The notes beneath the pieces are model-generated. The model made no database searches and had not been told where the DNA came from. It worked only from the letters and a program-made list of their open reading frames with translations. Shown here in pieces: positions 35,605-43,483 of a stretch of 55,576 nt of DNA (positions within the stretch are counted from its first letter, which is position 1; each line of letters starts with the position of its first letter). The position numbers and the translations under genes were made by a program. The DNA lies in assembly GCA_016870915.1 (NCBI GenBank), contig VFZY01000007.1:1-55576 (forward strand). The letters are read 5' to 3'. This stretch comes from Acidobacteriota bacterium (GTDB lineage: Bacteria; Acidobacteriota; Terriglobia; Bryobacterales; Bryobacteraceae).

Positions 35605-37074
35605 CTATTGCTTCGGAGCCGGCTTGGGGCTTTCGGGCGGCGTCTTCGGGCTTTCGAATGAGATCGTCGATTCCGCGGTGGGGAAGGCGATGCCGCTTTC
35701 CACGTCGAACTTGCGATAGTCGCGGAAAGCGATGGTGTTGCGGCCGCAAATGGAGGTGCCGCGCTCGCAGGTGAGGGCCACCGCTTCCACGGGCAGATGG
35801 AACGGCTTGCCTCCGATTGAGATCTGACGGAAGTCGACGGAGGTTTCCGCGACATCGGCCGGGAAACCCGGTGGAAGATTGATCGCCTTCTGTTCCAGAC
35901 GCAGGACGCGGTACGTCCGCTGGTCGATCCAGACCGAGCCCTTGTAGGCCGGATAGTAGCGCTGGCCACCGGTGTTGATCAGCCACCGTGTGCCGTCGCG
36001 GGAAATCGAAAAATCGTAGATCCAGCAGTCAATGCCATCCATTTTCTCCCGGCCCCGGCGGCGGAACTCGGTGTCGCTGCCGGGGTTGAATACGCTCTGC
36101 AGAAGCGTACCGAATTCGCCGGTGGACCATGTGCCCGTTTCGGTGGGCGACTTCTTGGTGGGCTTGCCATTGATCTTGATGTTCCGGTAGTCCTCTTTGC
36201 CGTCCGCGTAGACCAGATCAAGCGTCACGGTGTCATCCTTCTTCCAGGCGCGGCCGGAGACGCGGCTGGTATCGCGGGTAGTGACCTGGGTGACGATGTA
36301 GGCCGGCAGCGAGGTGAGGTATTCGTCCACCGCGGCGCGGGCCTTTTCGATTTCAGGGTCGATCACATCGATCTTGATGGGCTCGGAGGGGGCCTTGATG
36401 GGCTCGGAGGGAGCGAGCGAAACACCCGCCGGGAGTTCAGCCGGCGCGGAGACAAATGGCGGATCGTCCTCTCGGGCCGGGGCTACCTTCGGCACACCGC
36501 GGCGTCGCACCAGTTTCGGCCGTCCCGGGTCGCCGGCTTCGACTGGCGGTTCTTCGATCTTCATCTGCGTGGCGGGACCGGGCGTGGGCTCTGGGTCGAG
36601 TTCAGGTTTCGGGGGCTGGCGCCGGGCGGCGGGGGGCGCGCCTTCGTCCACAGGGGCGTGCTTGGGGGGCTCGCCGCTGGTGGAGGGGCCGGGCGGCGTC
36701 TGATCCGCGGGCGAACTTTCGATCACCACACGATGGGCTGTGTAGCGGCCGTCGGTTTCGCGGGCTTCGACAAGGATGTTGTCACCAATGTGGAGGGCGT
36801 CACGGCCCAGTTCCTTCCCTGCCCTGACGAACTTGGTGCGGGCATCGACACGGAACTCAACCGTACGATGATCCTTGGTCTCAAGCGTGAGCATGGGGCC
36901 CATGGCGCCGCGCAGCACACCCTGGAAAAGTTGAATGGTGCCCGCGGTGCGATCCTGCGGCACACGGCGGCGCATCACCGGGGGGCCTTGAGGAAACGGA
37001 TCGGGACCGGGGTTTCCGGCGACCTGAGCCATGGCCCCGGTAGACAGCAGCACCGCGCACACGCCAAGCCTCAT
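35605..37074 (-). CDS. secreted protein with DUF5666-like domain, Pro-rich linker and sorting-like C-domain
   Basis: This 489-residue protein has a signal peptide (GVCAVLLSTGAMAQ). An OB-like domain resembling DUF5666 (LETKDHRTVEFRVDARTKF, DALHIGDNILVEA) follows. A Pro/Glu-rich low-complexity linker (about 120-240) contains the duplicated segment SEPIKAPSEPIK. A folded C-terminal domain (IVTQVTTRDTSRVSGRAWKK to FRDYRKFDVESGIAFP) resembles the outer-membrane-lipoprotein carrier fold. No enzyme motif is seen. ATG 37074 begins the signal peptide, and an upstream in-frame TTG is less likely. Neighbours are the xylanase and a gamma-glutamylcyclotransferase-like gene. Confidence 0.65.
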   Translation of the reverse strand: MRLGVCAVLLSTGAMAQVAGNPGPDPFPQGPPVMRRRVPQDRTAGTIQLFQGVLRGAMGPMLTLETKDHRTVEFRVDARTKFVRAGKELGRDALHIGDNILVEARETDGRYTAHRVVIESSPADQTPPGPSTSGEPPKHAPVDEGAPPAARRQPPKPELDPEPTPGPATQMKIEEPPVEAGDPGRPKLVRRRGVPKVAPAREDDPPFVSAPAELPAGVSLAPSEPIKAPSEPIKIDVIDPEIEKARAAVDEYLTSLPAYIVTQVTTRDTSRVSGRAWKKDDTVTLDLVYADGKEDYRNIKINGKPTKKSPTETGTWSTGEFGTLLQSVFNPGSDTEFRRRGREKMDGIDCWIYDFSISRDGTRWLINTGGQRYYPAYKGSVWIDQRTYRVLRLEQKAINLPPGFPADVAETSVDFRQISIGGKPFHLPVEAVALTCERGTSICGRNTIAFRDYRKFDVESGIAFPTAESTISFESPKTPPESPKPAPKQ

Positions 37075-37104
37075 GCTTACAGGATGCACCAACCGGAATC
37101 CGCG

Positions 37105-37509
37105 TTACAGGCCCTGTGGCGGCGCAAGGAAGGCCAGCCAGTCGCCGGCGGGGATTTCGGCTCCCGGACCGGGAGCATGCACCGGCGCATAGGCAACGGC
37201 GTCAACCGGTTCTGGGGCAGCAGATCCCGAAGTAAGTTGCACCTGGATTGGGATGAGTTGGAATTGATCCCCTTCGTACTCGTCGAGACGGCGCCAGAGG
37301 GCGGCGTCGTCCACCGTGTAGATATCGCCTTGCACCCAACCGCGCCCGCCCGGCTCGAGCACCGGATACCGCGTGCCGGCATTGTCCACCAACAGCAGAC
37401 GCCCCGCGGCACGAGCCGCCCCCATCCAGGTTGCACCGTCGCGCAGCCAGGCGGCCGCCGGATGCGGCGAGCCTCTGCGCAGCGTGCCATAGACGAACAG
37501 CGGCGGCAA
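37105..37509 (-). CDS. gamma-glutamylcyclotransferase-like (AIG2/GGCT fold) protein
   Basis: This 134-residue cytoplasmic protein matches the GGCT/AIG2 family: PLFVYGTLRRGSPHP at the start (the YGTLRxG substrate loop) and RLDEYEGDQFQ with the likely catalytic Glu. Family members form 5-oxoproline from gamma-glutamyl amines, but bacterial ones are rarely characterised. TTG 37509 is proposed as start because homology begins there and it lies two bases after the SDR stop. A longer frame would overlap that gene by 60 bases. Translational coupling with the SDR gene is likely. Confidence 0.75.
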   Translation of the reverse strand: MPPLFVYGTLRRGSPHPAAAWLRDGATWMGAARAAGRLLLVDNAGTRYPVLEPGGRGWVQGDIYTVDDAALWRRLDEYEGDQFQLIPIQVQLTSGSAAPEPVDAVAYAPVHAPGPGAEIPAGDWLAFLAPPQGL

Positions 37510-37511
37510 AG

Positions 37512-38318
37512 CTACTGCCCCAAGCCCGCGCTCGAGAGTGTGCGCGCGCCAGTGAGGATCTGGCCGCCATCGCAAACCATCACGGCGCCGTTGACGTAGC
37601 TGGCCGCATCGGAGACCAGAAAGAGCGCCATATCCGCGATATCGTCCTTGCGGCCCATGCGGCGCAGCGGGACATTTTCGACGACGGCGCGGCGGGCTTC
37701 CGGGGTGGGCGCCAGCCGGCTCATGCCTTCCGTCTCATCAATCGGACCCGGGTTGATGAGGTTGGCGCGGATCCCCATCGGGCCCCATTCCAGGGCCAGG
37801 CACTGCGTGAGCCGCTCGACGCCGGCCTTGGCCGCGCAGACGTGCGATTGCCAGCCATAGGCTTGCGAGGCGTGATTGGCGGAGATGGCGATGATGGACG
37901 CGCCGGGTTTGCGCAGATGGTCAAACGCGGCGCGGCAGGTGTTAAAGGTGCCCAGAAGATCGATGTCGATCACGGCTTTGAAGCCGTTGGCCGACATGCC
38001 CGTGACCGGCGCGGGGAAGTTGCCGGCGGCGCCGCACACCAGGATATCGATGAGACCGAACATCTCGCAGCAGCGGACAAGGCCGGACTCGATGGCCGCA
38101 TAGTCACGCACATCGGCGGCGTGGGTGGCCACCGAACCGCCACGCCCGGCAATGATGGCCGCGGCCGTATCCAGCTTTTCCTGTTTCCGGCCATTGATCA
38201 TCACGTTGGCTCCCATGGCCGCATAGCGTTCGGCGATGCGCTGGCAGATGCCGCTGCCGCCGCCGGTGATGAAGGCGGTTTTCCCGGAAAGAAGATTGTC
38301 GCGAAATGGGCTCGACAT
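37512..38318 (-). CDS. short-chain dehydrogenase/reductase, 2,4-dienoyl-CoA reductase-like
   Basis: This 268-residue NAD(P)-dependent oxidoreductase has the cofactor motif TAFITGGGSGI (GxxxGxG) and LVCGAAGNF (the NNAG-like site). Its active-site region reads ISANHASQAYGWQSHVCAAKAGVERL. It resembles 2,4-dienoyl-CoA reductase-type SDRs, in which the usual YxxxK pair is modified, and these act in degradation of unsaturated fatty acids. Given its position after the ROK regulator and near myo-inositol oxygenase, a sugar or polyol substrate is an alternative. It is followed almost directly by the GGCT-like gene. Confidence 0.78.
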   Translation of the reverse strand: MSSPFRDNLLSGKTAFITGGGSGICQRIAERYAAMGANVMINGRKQEKLDTAAAIIAGRGGSVATHAADVRDYAAIESGLVRCCEMFGLIDILVCGAAGNFPAPVTGMSANGFKAVIDIDLLGTFNTCRAAFDHLRKPGASIIAISANHASQAYGWQSHVCAAKAGVERLTQCLALEWGPMGIRANLINPGPIDETEGMSRLAPTPEARRAVVENVPLRRMGRKDDIADMALFLVSDAASYVNGAVMVCDGGQILTGARTLSSAGLGQ

Positions 38319-38343
38319 AACTACCGCGAGGATAGCAGCCCGG

Positions 38344-39531
38344 TCAATCGCCCGTCACATGCGTGAAGTAGCGATGCAGCACCAGTGCCACGGCGCCGGC
38401 CAGTGAGGAGTGCGCGGCGTGAGCCGAAGGAAATACGTCCACGCCGGAAAGCCAATAGTCGCGCACGCGTTCGCGCAGGACGTCCCAGACGGTGGCTCTG
38501 ATCCGCGCCCAACCCGCGGCGGCGAAATCGTCCAGCACGATGGCGGACGGATTGAGACCCATGATGATGTTGACCAGGCCCAGGCCGAGGTCGCGTGCCG
38601 TTTCGTCCATCGCCTCTCCGGCGCGGCGGTCGCCGGCAGCGGCGGCACTCGCGATGTCGAGAGAGCCCAGCTTGGGGTCGCCGCCCGCATCCCGGTAGCG
38701 GCGGTAGAGTGCGCGGTCGCTGGCGTACTCCTCCCAGCAGCCCCGGTTTCCGCAGACACAGGGGCGTCCGTCTGGATAGAGCACCATATGGCCGAACTCG
38801 CCGGCGCGGTGCGTGGCGCCCTGCACCAGGCGGCCATCCACCATCACGCCCGTGCCAAGGCCGCTGCGAAGTGTGACGAAGACGAAGTTATCCAGCCGCT
38901 TCGATGCCGACAGGTCAAACCAGCGTTCGGCGAGCGCGGAAAGGTTCGAGTTGTTGTCCCAGGCGAAGCGCGTGTTCAGGCCGCCGCGCAGCACCGGAAT
39001 GGCATCCACGTTGTGCCAGTGGAGATTCGGCGCGGCCAGAACACGCCCGGTTCCCGGTTCGACAACCCCGGTGATGGAGACTCCAACACCCAGCAGCCGT
39101 TCCGCGGCGACGGTTGCCAGTTCGCGCACGCCCTCGTGCACCGCGCCCAGGAATCGCACGGGGTCCTGGGAAGCCTCGGTCACACGTTGTTCAACGATGT
39201 GCCCTTCAAGATCGGCGAGCGCGACCGTCCCTTCAAAGGGCGTGATCTCAACTCCGATGGCCAGACGCGATTCGGGCACGACGCGGAGAGCCGTTGGCCG
39301 GCGGCCCAGGCCGGAGTGGCCCTCAACCGGCTCTTCGCGCACCAGACCCTGCTTCATCAACCGTTCCACGATCATCGTGACGGCGCTGGCTGAAAGTCCG
39401 CTTTGCCGGGAGATCTGCTTACGGCCGATGCCTCTGCCACGAAGAATCATGGTGTGGACCAGCCGCTCGTTGGCTTCCCGGATGGAAGACTTGCCGAGCG
39501 CGCCCTGCGTGGTGATGGTGACGGGTCTCAT
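38344..39531 (-). CDS. ROK-family transcriptional regulator
   Basis: This 395-residue protein has an N-terminal winged helix-turn-helix (about 20-75; SIREANERLVHTMILRG, SRQSGLSASAVTMIVERL). A ROK sugar-kinase-like domain follows with GVGVSITGVVEPGTG and the zinc-site signature CVCGNRGCWEEYAS. This is the NagC/XylR/Mlc build, a repressor released by a sugar or sugar derivative. Located between the myo-inositol oxygenase gene and the SDR gene on the same strand, it probably controls this run. The ligand is not known. Confidence 0.85.
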   Translation of the reverse strand: MRPVTITTQGALGKSSIREANERLVHTMILRGRGIGRKQISRQSGLSASAVTMIVERLMKQGLVREEPVEGHSGLGRRPTALRVVPESRLAIGVEITPFEGTVALADLEGHIVEQRVTEASQDPVRFLGAVHEGVRELATVAAERLLGVGVSITGVVEPGTGRVLAAPNLHWHNVDAIPVLRGGLNTRFAWDNNSNLSALAERWFDLSASKRLDNFVFVTLRSGLGTGVMVDGRLVQGATHRAGEFGHMVLYPDGRPCVCGNRGCWEEYASDRALYRRYRDAGGDPKLGSLDIASAAAAGDRRAGEAMDETARDLGLGLVNIIMGLNPSAIVLDDFAAAGWARIRATVWDVLRERVRDYWLSGVDVFPSAHAAHSSLAGAVALVLHRYFTHVTGD

Positions 39532-39627
39532 GTCGCCGGAAGCGTGTGGGGAAAATCCAGCCTATCAATTTTCCCAAGGGCGCCCTCGCGGCCCGTTTAC
39601 GAAGCCCGGCCCGTCGAGCCTGGCGGA

Positions 39628-40485
39628 CTACCAGTTGAGCAAGGGCGGGAAATACTCAGCGATCAGTTCCTGATAATAGGGGCGGCACACGGCGAGATCC
39701 GGCTTCGAATCACTCTTCGAGTAGAGATCGTAAGGATTAAAGCGCCGCACCCAGGGAAGCATCTCATGATCCTTGGAGTCCATCAGGTGCGTGTAGGCGC
39801 CCTCGCGATGCCACGGATAGAAGGAGTGATAGCGGATCATATAGAGCGCTTCCTCCGGCAGATAGTTCTTCACCACCTGATAGAGGTACTCGTCATGGCC
39901 CCAGGAGAGCATCACGTTGCGCAGACCGCATCCAGGTTCATAGACTCCGGCCGGAGTCTGGAAGCGGGGATCGGCCGTGTCGGGATTCGCGGCGAAGAAA
40001 TCATGGTAGACGATGCTCTTGTCCCAGGCACAACCCACCGGAAACGTATCGCCCACAACGGCCCACTGCGGCTCGCCCCACAGACACAGCACTTTCCCCA
40101 GATCGTGAATGAGCGCCGTCAGTTGGAACCAGCGCGGCTGACCGTCGCGCCGCGCCGACTCCGCCGATTGCACCGCATGGTCCACCTGGGAAAGGTCGGT
40201 ATCGGGATCGCTGTCATCAACAAGCTGGTTTAGATATTCAAGCCCCTCCCAGATGCCCATGCGCCGACGGTTGAGGCCAAGGTACTCTTCGCGCTTGGCC
40301 AGTCCGAAAGCGTAGGTCTGCTGGGCGTGGTTAAGACGGTAGAACTCAACCACCGAAGGGTGGGCATCCAGAGTGAACGACCGGAACCCGTCCTTCTCAC
40401 GAGCCGGGTCGTAGCGGGCTTGCAGGAATTGTTCCCAGTGTTCTTCAGTCTGATGGGAATAGGGGGTTCCTGTTGCGGTCACCAT
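39628..40485 (-). CDS. myo-inositol oxygenase
   Basis: This 285-residue protein matches the diiron HD-domain enzyme that converts myo-inositol to D-glucuronate. Marks are SVVEFYRLNHAQQTYAF near the N-terminus, then the iron ligands in SQVDHAVQSAESAR, LTALIHDLGKVL, MLSWGHDEYLYQV and IRYHSFYPWHREGAYTHLMD, and DHEMLPWVRRFNPYDLYSKS at the C-terminus. The enzyme is well known in eukaryotes and sparse in bacteria. No other inositol or uronate gene was recognised in the window. AGGA lies five bases before ATG 40485, and a palindromic operator-like site lies 37 bases upstream. Confidence 0.88.
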   Translation of the reverse strand: MVTATGTPYSHQTEEHWEQFLQARYDPAREKDGFRSFTLDAHPSVVEFYRLNHAQQTYAFGLAKREEYLGLNRRRMGIWEGLEYLNQLVDDSDPDTDLSQVDHAVQSAESARRDGQPRWFQLTALIHDLGKVLCLWGEPQWAVVGDTFPVGCAWDKSIVYHDFFAANPDTADPRFQTPAGVYEPGCGLRNVMLSWGHDEYLYQVVKNYLPEEALYMIRYHSFYPWHREGAYTHLMDSKDHEMLPWVRRFNPYDLYSKSDSKPDLAVCRPYYQELIAEYFPPLLNW

Positions 40486-40522
40486 GTCCTGAGTTTATTC
40501 GATCACTGAAAGAAATACAATG

Positions 40523-40542
40523 GCCACTTGGTACCAAATGGC
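40523..40542. promoter_or_regulatory. palindromic operator-like site upstream of myo-inositol oxygenase
   Basis: GCCACTTGGTACCAAATGGC is a 20-base dyad with nine of ten positions paired. Its core TTGGTACCAA resembles sites bound by GntR/FadR-type regulators, including uronate regulators (TTGGT...ACCAA). It lies 38-57 bases before the start of the oxygenase, whose product is glucuronate, and about 100 bases before the divergent TPR gene. Confidence 0.5.
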
Positions 40543-40642
40543 TGCTCGGCGAATTTGGACCTCCAAGCGCCGCGGCTGCCCGGCGTGCGTTTGATCACTC
40601 TCCGCTTCCGCGCCGCTGAACGCTGATCTACACTGATGGTTG

Positions 40643-41860
40643 ATGAGGCATCTCTTCTTCCTGGCCGCGGCGGGCCTGCTGGCGCAGAGCCCGGACTACG
40701 TGGCCGGAATGAAGGCCCTGGAAGCCGCGAAGTATGAGGAGGCCGCGGGGCATTTCGCCAAGGCGGCCCAGGCTGAGCCAACCGACTACGCGGCGTACTT
40801 CCACCTTGGGCTCTCCCACAGCTTCCTGGACAAGCACGCGGAAGCGGAGGCGGCCTATCGCAAGACCCTGGAGTTGAAGCCGGGGCTCTATGAAGCCGAA
40901 TTGAATCTGGGCGTGGTGTTGCTTGCGGCGCGCAAACCGGCCGATGCCGTGCCCCTGTTGAAATCGGCGGCCGAGAAGAAGCCGCGGGAGTTCCGGCCGA
41001 ACTTCTATCTGGCGGAATCGCTGCGTGAAACCGCTCGGCCGGCGGAGGCGGAACCGGTCTACCGGGCAGCCGCCGAAATCGACCCAAAGTCGGCGCCGGT
41101 GCAGTTTGGTCTGGGCCGGACCTTTGCGGCGCTAAACAGGGTGGACGAAGCAGGCGCGGCCTACAAGCGCGCCGCCCAACTGGACCCCTCCTTCCGCGAC
41201 ACGCTGTTCGAAATGGCCGCTACGTATGAAGCGGCCAAACGCAACGCGGAAGCCATCGAACTCTACGCGCTCTTTCCCGACAACGCCACCGCCAGGGAGC
41301 GGATGGGCGCCTTGCAAATCGGCACCGGCGACAATGCCGGCGCCATCGCGAGCCTTGAGCAGGCCGTGAAACTGCAGCCCGACGCCGCGAACCGGTACGC
41401 ACTGGCCACGGCATACCTTCGGGCGAAGCAACCGGAGAAGGCCGCGATGCAGATTGAGCAGGCCCTGGCGCTTGAGCCGAAGAACCTGGACCTGCGTATG
41501 ATGTACGGCCGGCTGCTGCGCGATCAACGCAAGTTCGACCCCGCGGCCCGCCACTTTTTCGCCGTAACCCAGTTGAAGCCCGATTCCCTGGAAGCGTGGA
41601 AAGAGCTTTCGGCGATGCTGATCTCGCTTGAGAACTACCCGCAGGCTCTGGCGGCCATCGACCGGACCCTGGCGCTGGGCGAGCGGAGCGCTTCCATTCA
41701 TTTTTTCCGGGCGCTGGTGCTGGATCATATGAAGCAGTACAAGCTGGCAAAGCCCGACTACGAGAAGTTTCTGGCGATGAGCCAGAACCAGTTTCCCGAC
41801 GAGGAGTTCAAGGCGCGCCAGCGCTTGAGAGTCATCGAGAAGGAGTTAAACCGCCGATGA
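40643..41860 (+). CDS. exported TPR-repeat protein
   Basis: This 405-residue protein has a signal peptide (LFFLAAAGLLAQS) and a run of TPR units, for example AAKYEEAAGHFAKAAQAEPT, YAAYFHLGLSHSFLDKHAEA, LYEAELNLGVVLLAARKPAD and LDLRMMYGRLLRDQRKFDPA. It is probably a periplasmic scaffold. ATG 40643 is preferred to the TTG one codon earlier. It overlaps the next gene as ATGA, and that gene overlaps the third in the same way, so the three proteins are made from one message. Confidence 0.82.
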   Translation: MRHLFFLAAAGLLAQSPDYVAGMKALEAAKYEEAAGHFAKAAQAEPTDYAAYFHLGLSHSFLDKHAEAEAAYRKTLELKPGLYEAELNLGVVLLAARKPADAVPLLKSAAEKKPREFRPNFYLAESLRETARPAEAEPVYRAAAEIDPKSAPVQFGLGRTFAALNRVDEAGAAYKRAAQLDPSFRDTLFEMAATYEAAKRNAEAIELYALFPDNATARERMGALQIGTGDNAGAIASLEQAVKLQPDAANRYALATAYLRAKQPEKAAMQIEQALALEPKNLDLRMMYGRLLRDQRKFDPAARHFFAVTQLKPDSLEAWKELSAMLISLENYPQALAAIDRTLALGERSASIHFFRALVLDHMKQYKLAKPDYEKFLAMSQNQFPDEEFKARQRLRVIEKELNRR

Positions 41861-42270
41861 TTGTGCCGCTGTTGGCCGCCTTGATTGCCGGCGATCTGGC
41901 TTCCATCCGGACGGAGCCTCTGCTCGAAAAGCGCTTTGAACGGGCGCTCGATAACAGCGGCCGGTCCGTCGACGAGGCGCGGCGGGTGTACGATCAAGGC
42001 GACGACAAGGGGTTCGAAGCGGCCATTGAGGAGGTTCAGGGCTCCGTGAAGCTGGCCGTTCAAACGCTCAAGGACATGGGCAAGCATCCCAGCCGGAATG
42101 TGCGGAACTACAAACGCGCCGAACTGAAGGTGCGCGAACTTCTGCGCCGGATCGAGAGTTTCCGGCTCGACGTCAGCATCGATCACCGCGACCCCGTCGA
42201 CAAGCTGCGGGCCTCGCTCCACACCACGCACGAAGAACTTCTGGAAGCCGTGATGAGCCGCAAACCATGA
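41857..42270 (+). CDS. small secreted helical protein, TPR-linked
   Basis: This 137-residue protein begins with a hydrophobic segment (IVPLLAALIAGD) that may be a signal peptide or anchor. The rest is predicted to be all helical and charged (RFERALDNSGRSVDEARRVY, YKRAELKVRELLRRIESF, HTTHEELLEAVM), like a helical bundle. No family was recognised. It is coupled by ATGA overlaps to the TPR gene before it and the coiled-coil gene after it. Confidence 0.65.
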   Translation: MIVPLLAALIAGDLASIRTEPLLEKRFERALDNSGRSVDEARRVYDQGDDKGFEAAIEEVQGSVKLAVQTLKDMGKHPSRNVRNYKRAELKVRELLRRIESFRLDVSIDHRDPVDKLRASLHTTHEELLEAVMSRKP

Positions 42271-42893
42271 AACACGCCCTGCTATTCCTGGCCCTTCTGG
42301 CGCCGCTGGTGGCCCAGCGCGATTTTCTTTCCGCCGACGAGGAGGACCAGATCCGCGTGGCGCAGGATCCGAACCTGCGCATCCAGGCCTATCTCAAGTT
42401 CGCCCGGATGCGGGTGGACATGATCGAGCAGGCGATCGCCAAGGAGAAGGCGGGGCGCAGCGGGCTGATCCACGACACCCTGGAGGACTACACGAAGATC
42501 ATTGAGGCGATCGACATCGTGGCCGACGATGCGCTGCGCAAGAAGGCTCCAATCATCGAAGCGATGAAGTCCGTGGCCGATGTGCAGCCTAAACTCCTGG
42601 ACAAGCTGCGCAAGGTGGAAGAGTCGAAGCCGCGCGATATCGCACGTTACGACTTCGCCTTGAAGACCGCAATCGAGACCACCGAGGACAGCATCGAACT
42701 GGCCAGGGAAGATCTTCAGGAGCGTGCCGCGCAGGTGGCCGAGAAGTACCAGAAAGAGAAAAAGGAACTGGAAGCATTGATGCAGCCCAAGGACCTTGAA
42801 GAGAAGAAAGCCGAAGAGAAAAAGGAAGCCGAGGGCAAGCGTAAAGCTCCCACCCTCCGGCGCAAGGGCGAATCAACCGCGCCTAAGAAGTAA
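42267..42893 (+). CDS. secreted coiled-coil protein, TPR-linked
   Basis: This 208-residue protein has a signal peptide (LLFLALLAPLVAQ). A helical bundle region follows (AYLKFARMRVDMIEQAIAK, ARYDFALKTAIETTEDSIEL), then a charged C-terminal coiled coil rich in Lys and Glu (KEKKELEALM, EEKKAEEKKEAEGKRK) and a basic tail. It has no recognised domain. It is the last gene of the TPR unit and overlaps the convergent riboflavin synthase gene by 11 bases. Confidence 0.65.
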   Translation: MKHALLFLALLAPLVAQRDFLSADEEDQIRVAQDPNLRIQAYLKFARMRVDMIEQAIAKEKAGRSGLIHDTLEDYTKIIEAIDIVADDALRKKAPIIEAMKSVADVQPKLLDKLRKVEESKPRDIARYDFALKTAIETTEDSIELAREDLQERAAQVAEKYQKEKKELEALMQPKDLEEKKAEEKKEAEGKRKAPTLRRKGESTAPKK

Positions 42894-43473
42894 CGCGCGG
42901 CATCAGCATCTTCTCAACATACTTCGCCACCACGTCGCATTCCAGGTTCACCCGGCTGCCAGGGGCACGATCCCGCAACGCGGTGTTCTCAACCGTATGG
43001 GGAATGATGGTCACGCCCACGATACCCTGATCAATGGACGCCACCGTCAGGCTGATGCCATCGATCGCCAGGGACCCCTTGAAGACCACGTAGCGATCCA
43101 GGTCCTCGGGAATCCGGATGGAGAGCCAGTAGTTCCCCGCCCCCAAATCAACCAGGCTTTCAAGCGTACCAGTGCCATCCACGTGACCCTGAACGATGTG
43201 GCCGCTGTACCGCCCCGAAGCGGCCAACGGCCGTTCCAGATTCACCCGCGAGCCGGAGATCAGATCACCCAGGTTGGTGCGGCGCAGCGTCTCCGGAGCC
43301 AGGTCCGCTGAGAACGCTCCGCCGCTGATGTCAATCGCGGTCAGGCAGACGCCGTTCACGGCGATGCTGCAGCCCTCAAACGCGTCGCCCAGCACGGTCT
43401 TGCAGGCGATGCGCAGGCGGCCGGCCTTCAGGCTCTCAACGGCTCCCACCTCTTCCACGATGCCGGTGAACAT
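42883..43473 (-). CDS. ribE: riboflavin synthase, alpha subunit type
   Basis: This 196-residue enzyme joins two lumazine molecules to give riboflavin. It has the two similar lumazine-binding halves. The first is MFTGIVEEVGAVESL with FEGCSIAVNGVCLTAID and PETLRRTNLGDL. The second begins SGHIVQGHVDGTG and has FKGSLAIDGISLTVASI and PHTVENTALRD. ATG 43473 starts the invariant MFTGIVEE. It follows ribD by ten bases and belongs to the ftsY-ribD-ribE run. No FMN riboswitch was seen upstream. The gene symbol follows the common bacterial usage; some genomes call it ribC. Confidence 0.93.
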   Translation of the reverse strand: MFTGIVEEVGAVESLKAGRLRIACKTVLGDAFEGCSIAVNGVCLTAIDISGGAFSADLAPETLRRTNLGDLISGSRVNLERPLAASGRYSGHIVQGHVDGTGTLESLVDLGAGNYWLSIRIPEDLDRYVVFKGSLAIDGISLTVASIDQGIVGVTIIPHTVENTALRDRAPGSRVNLECDVVAKYVEKMLMPRVTS

Positions 43474-43483
43474 CCCGTTTCCT

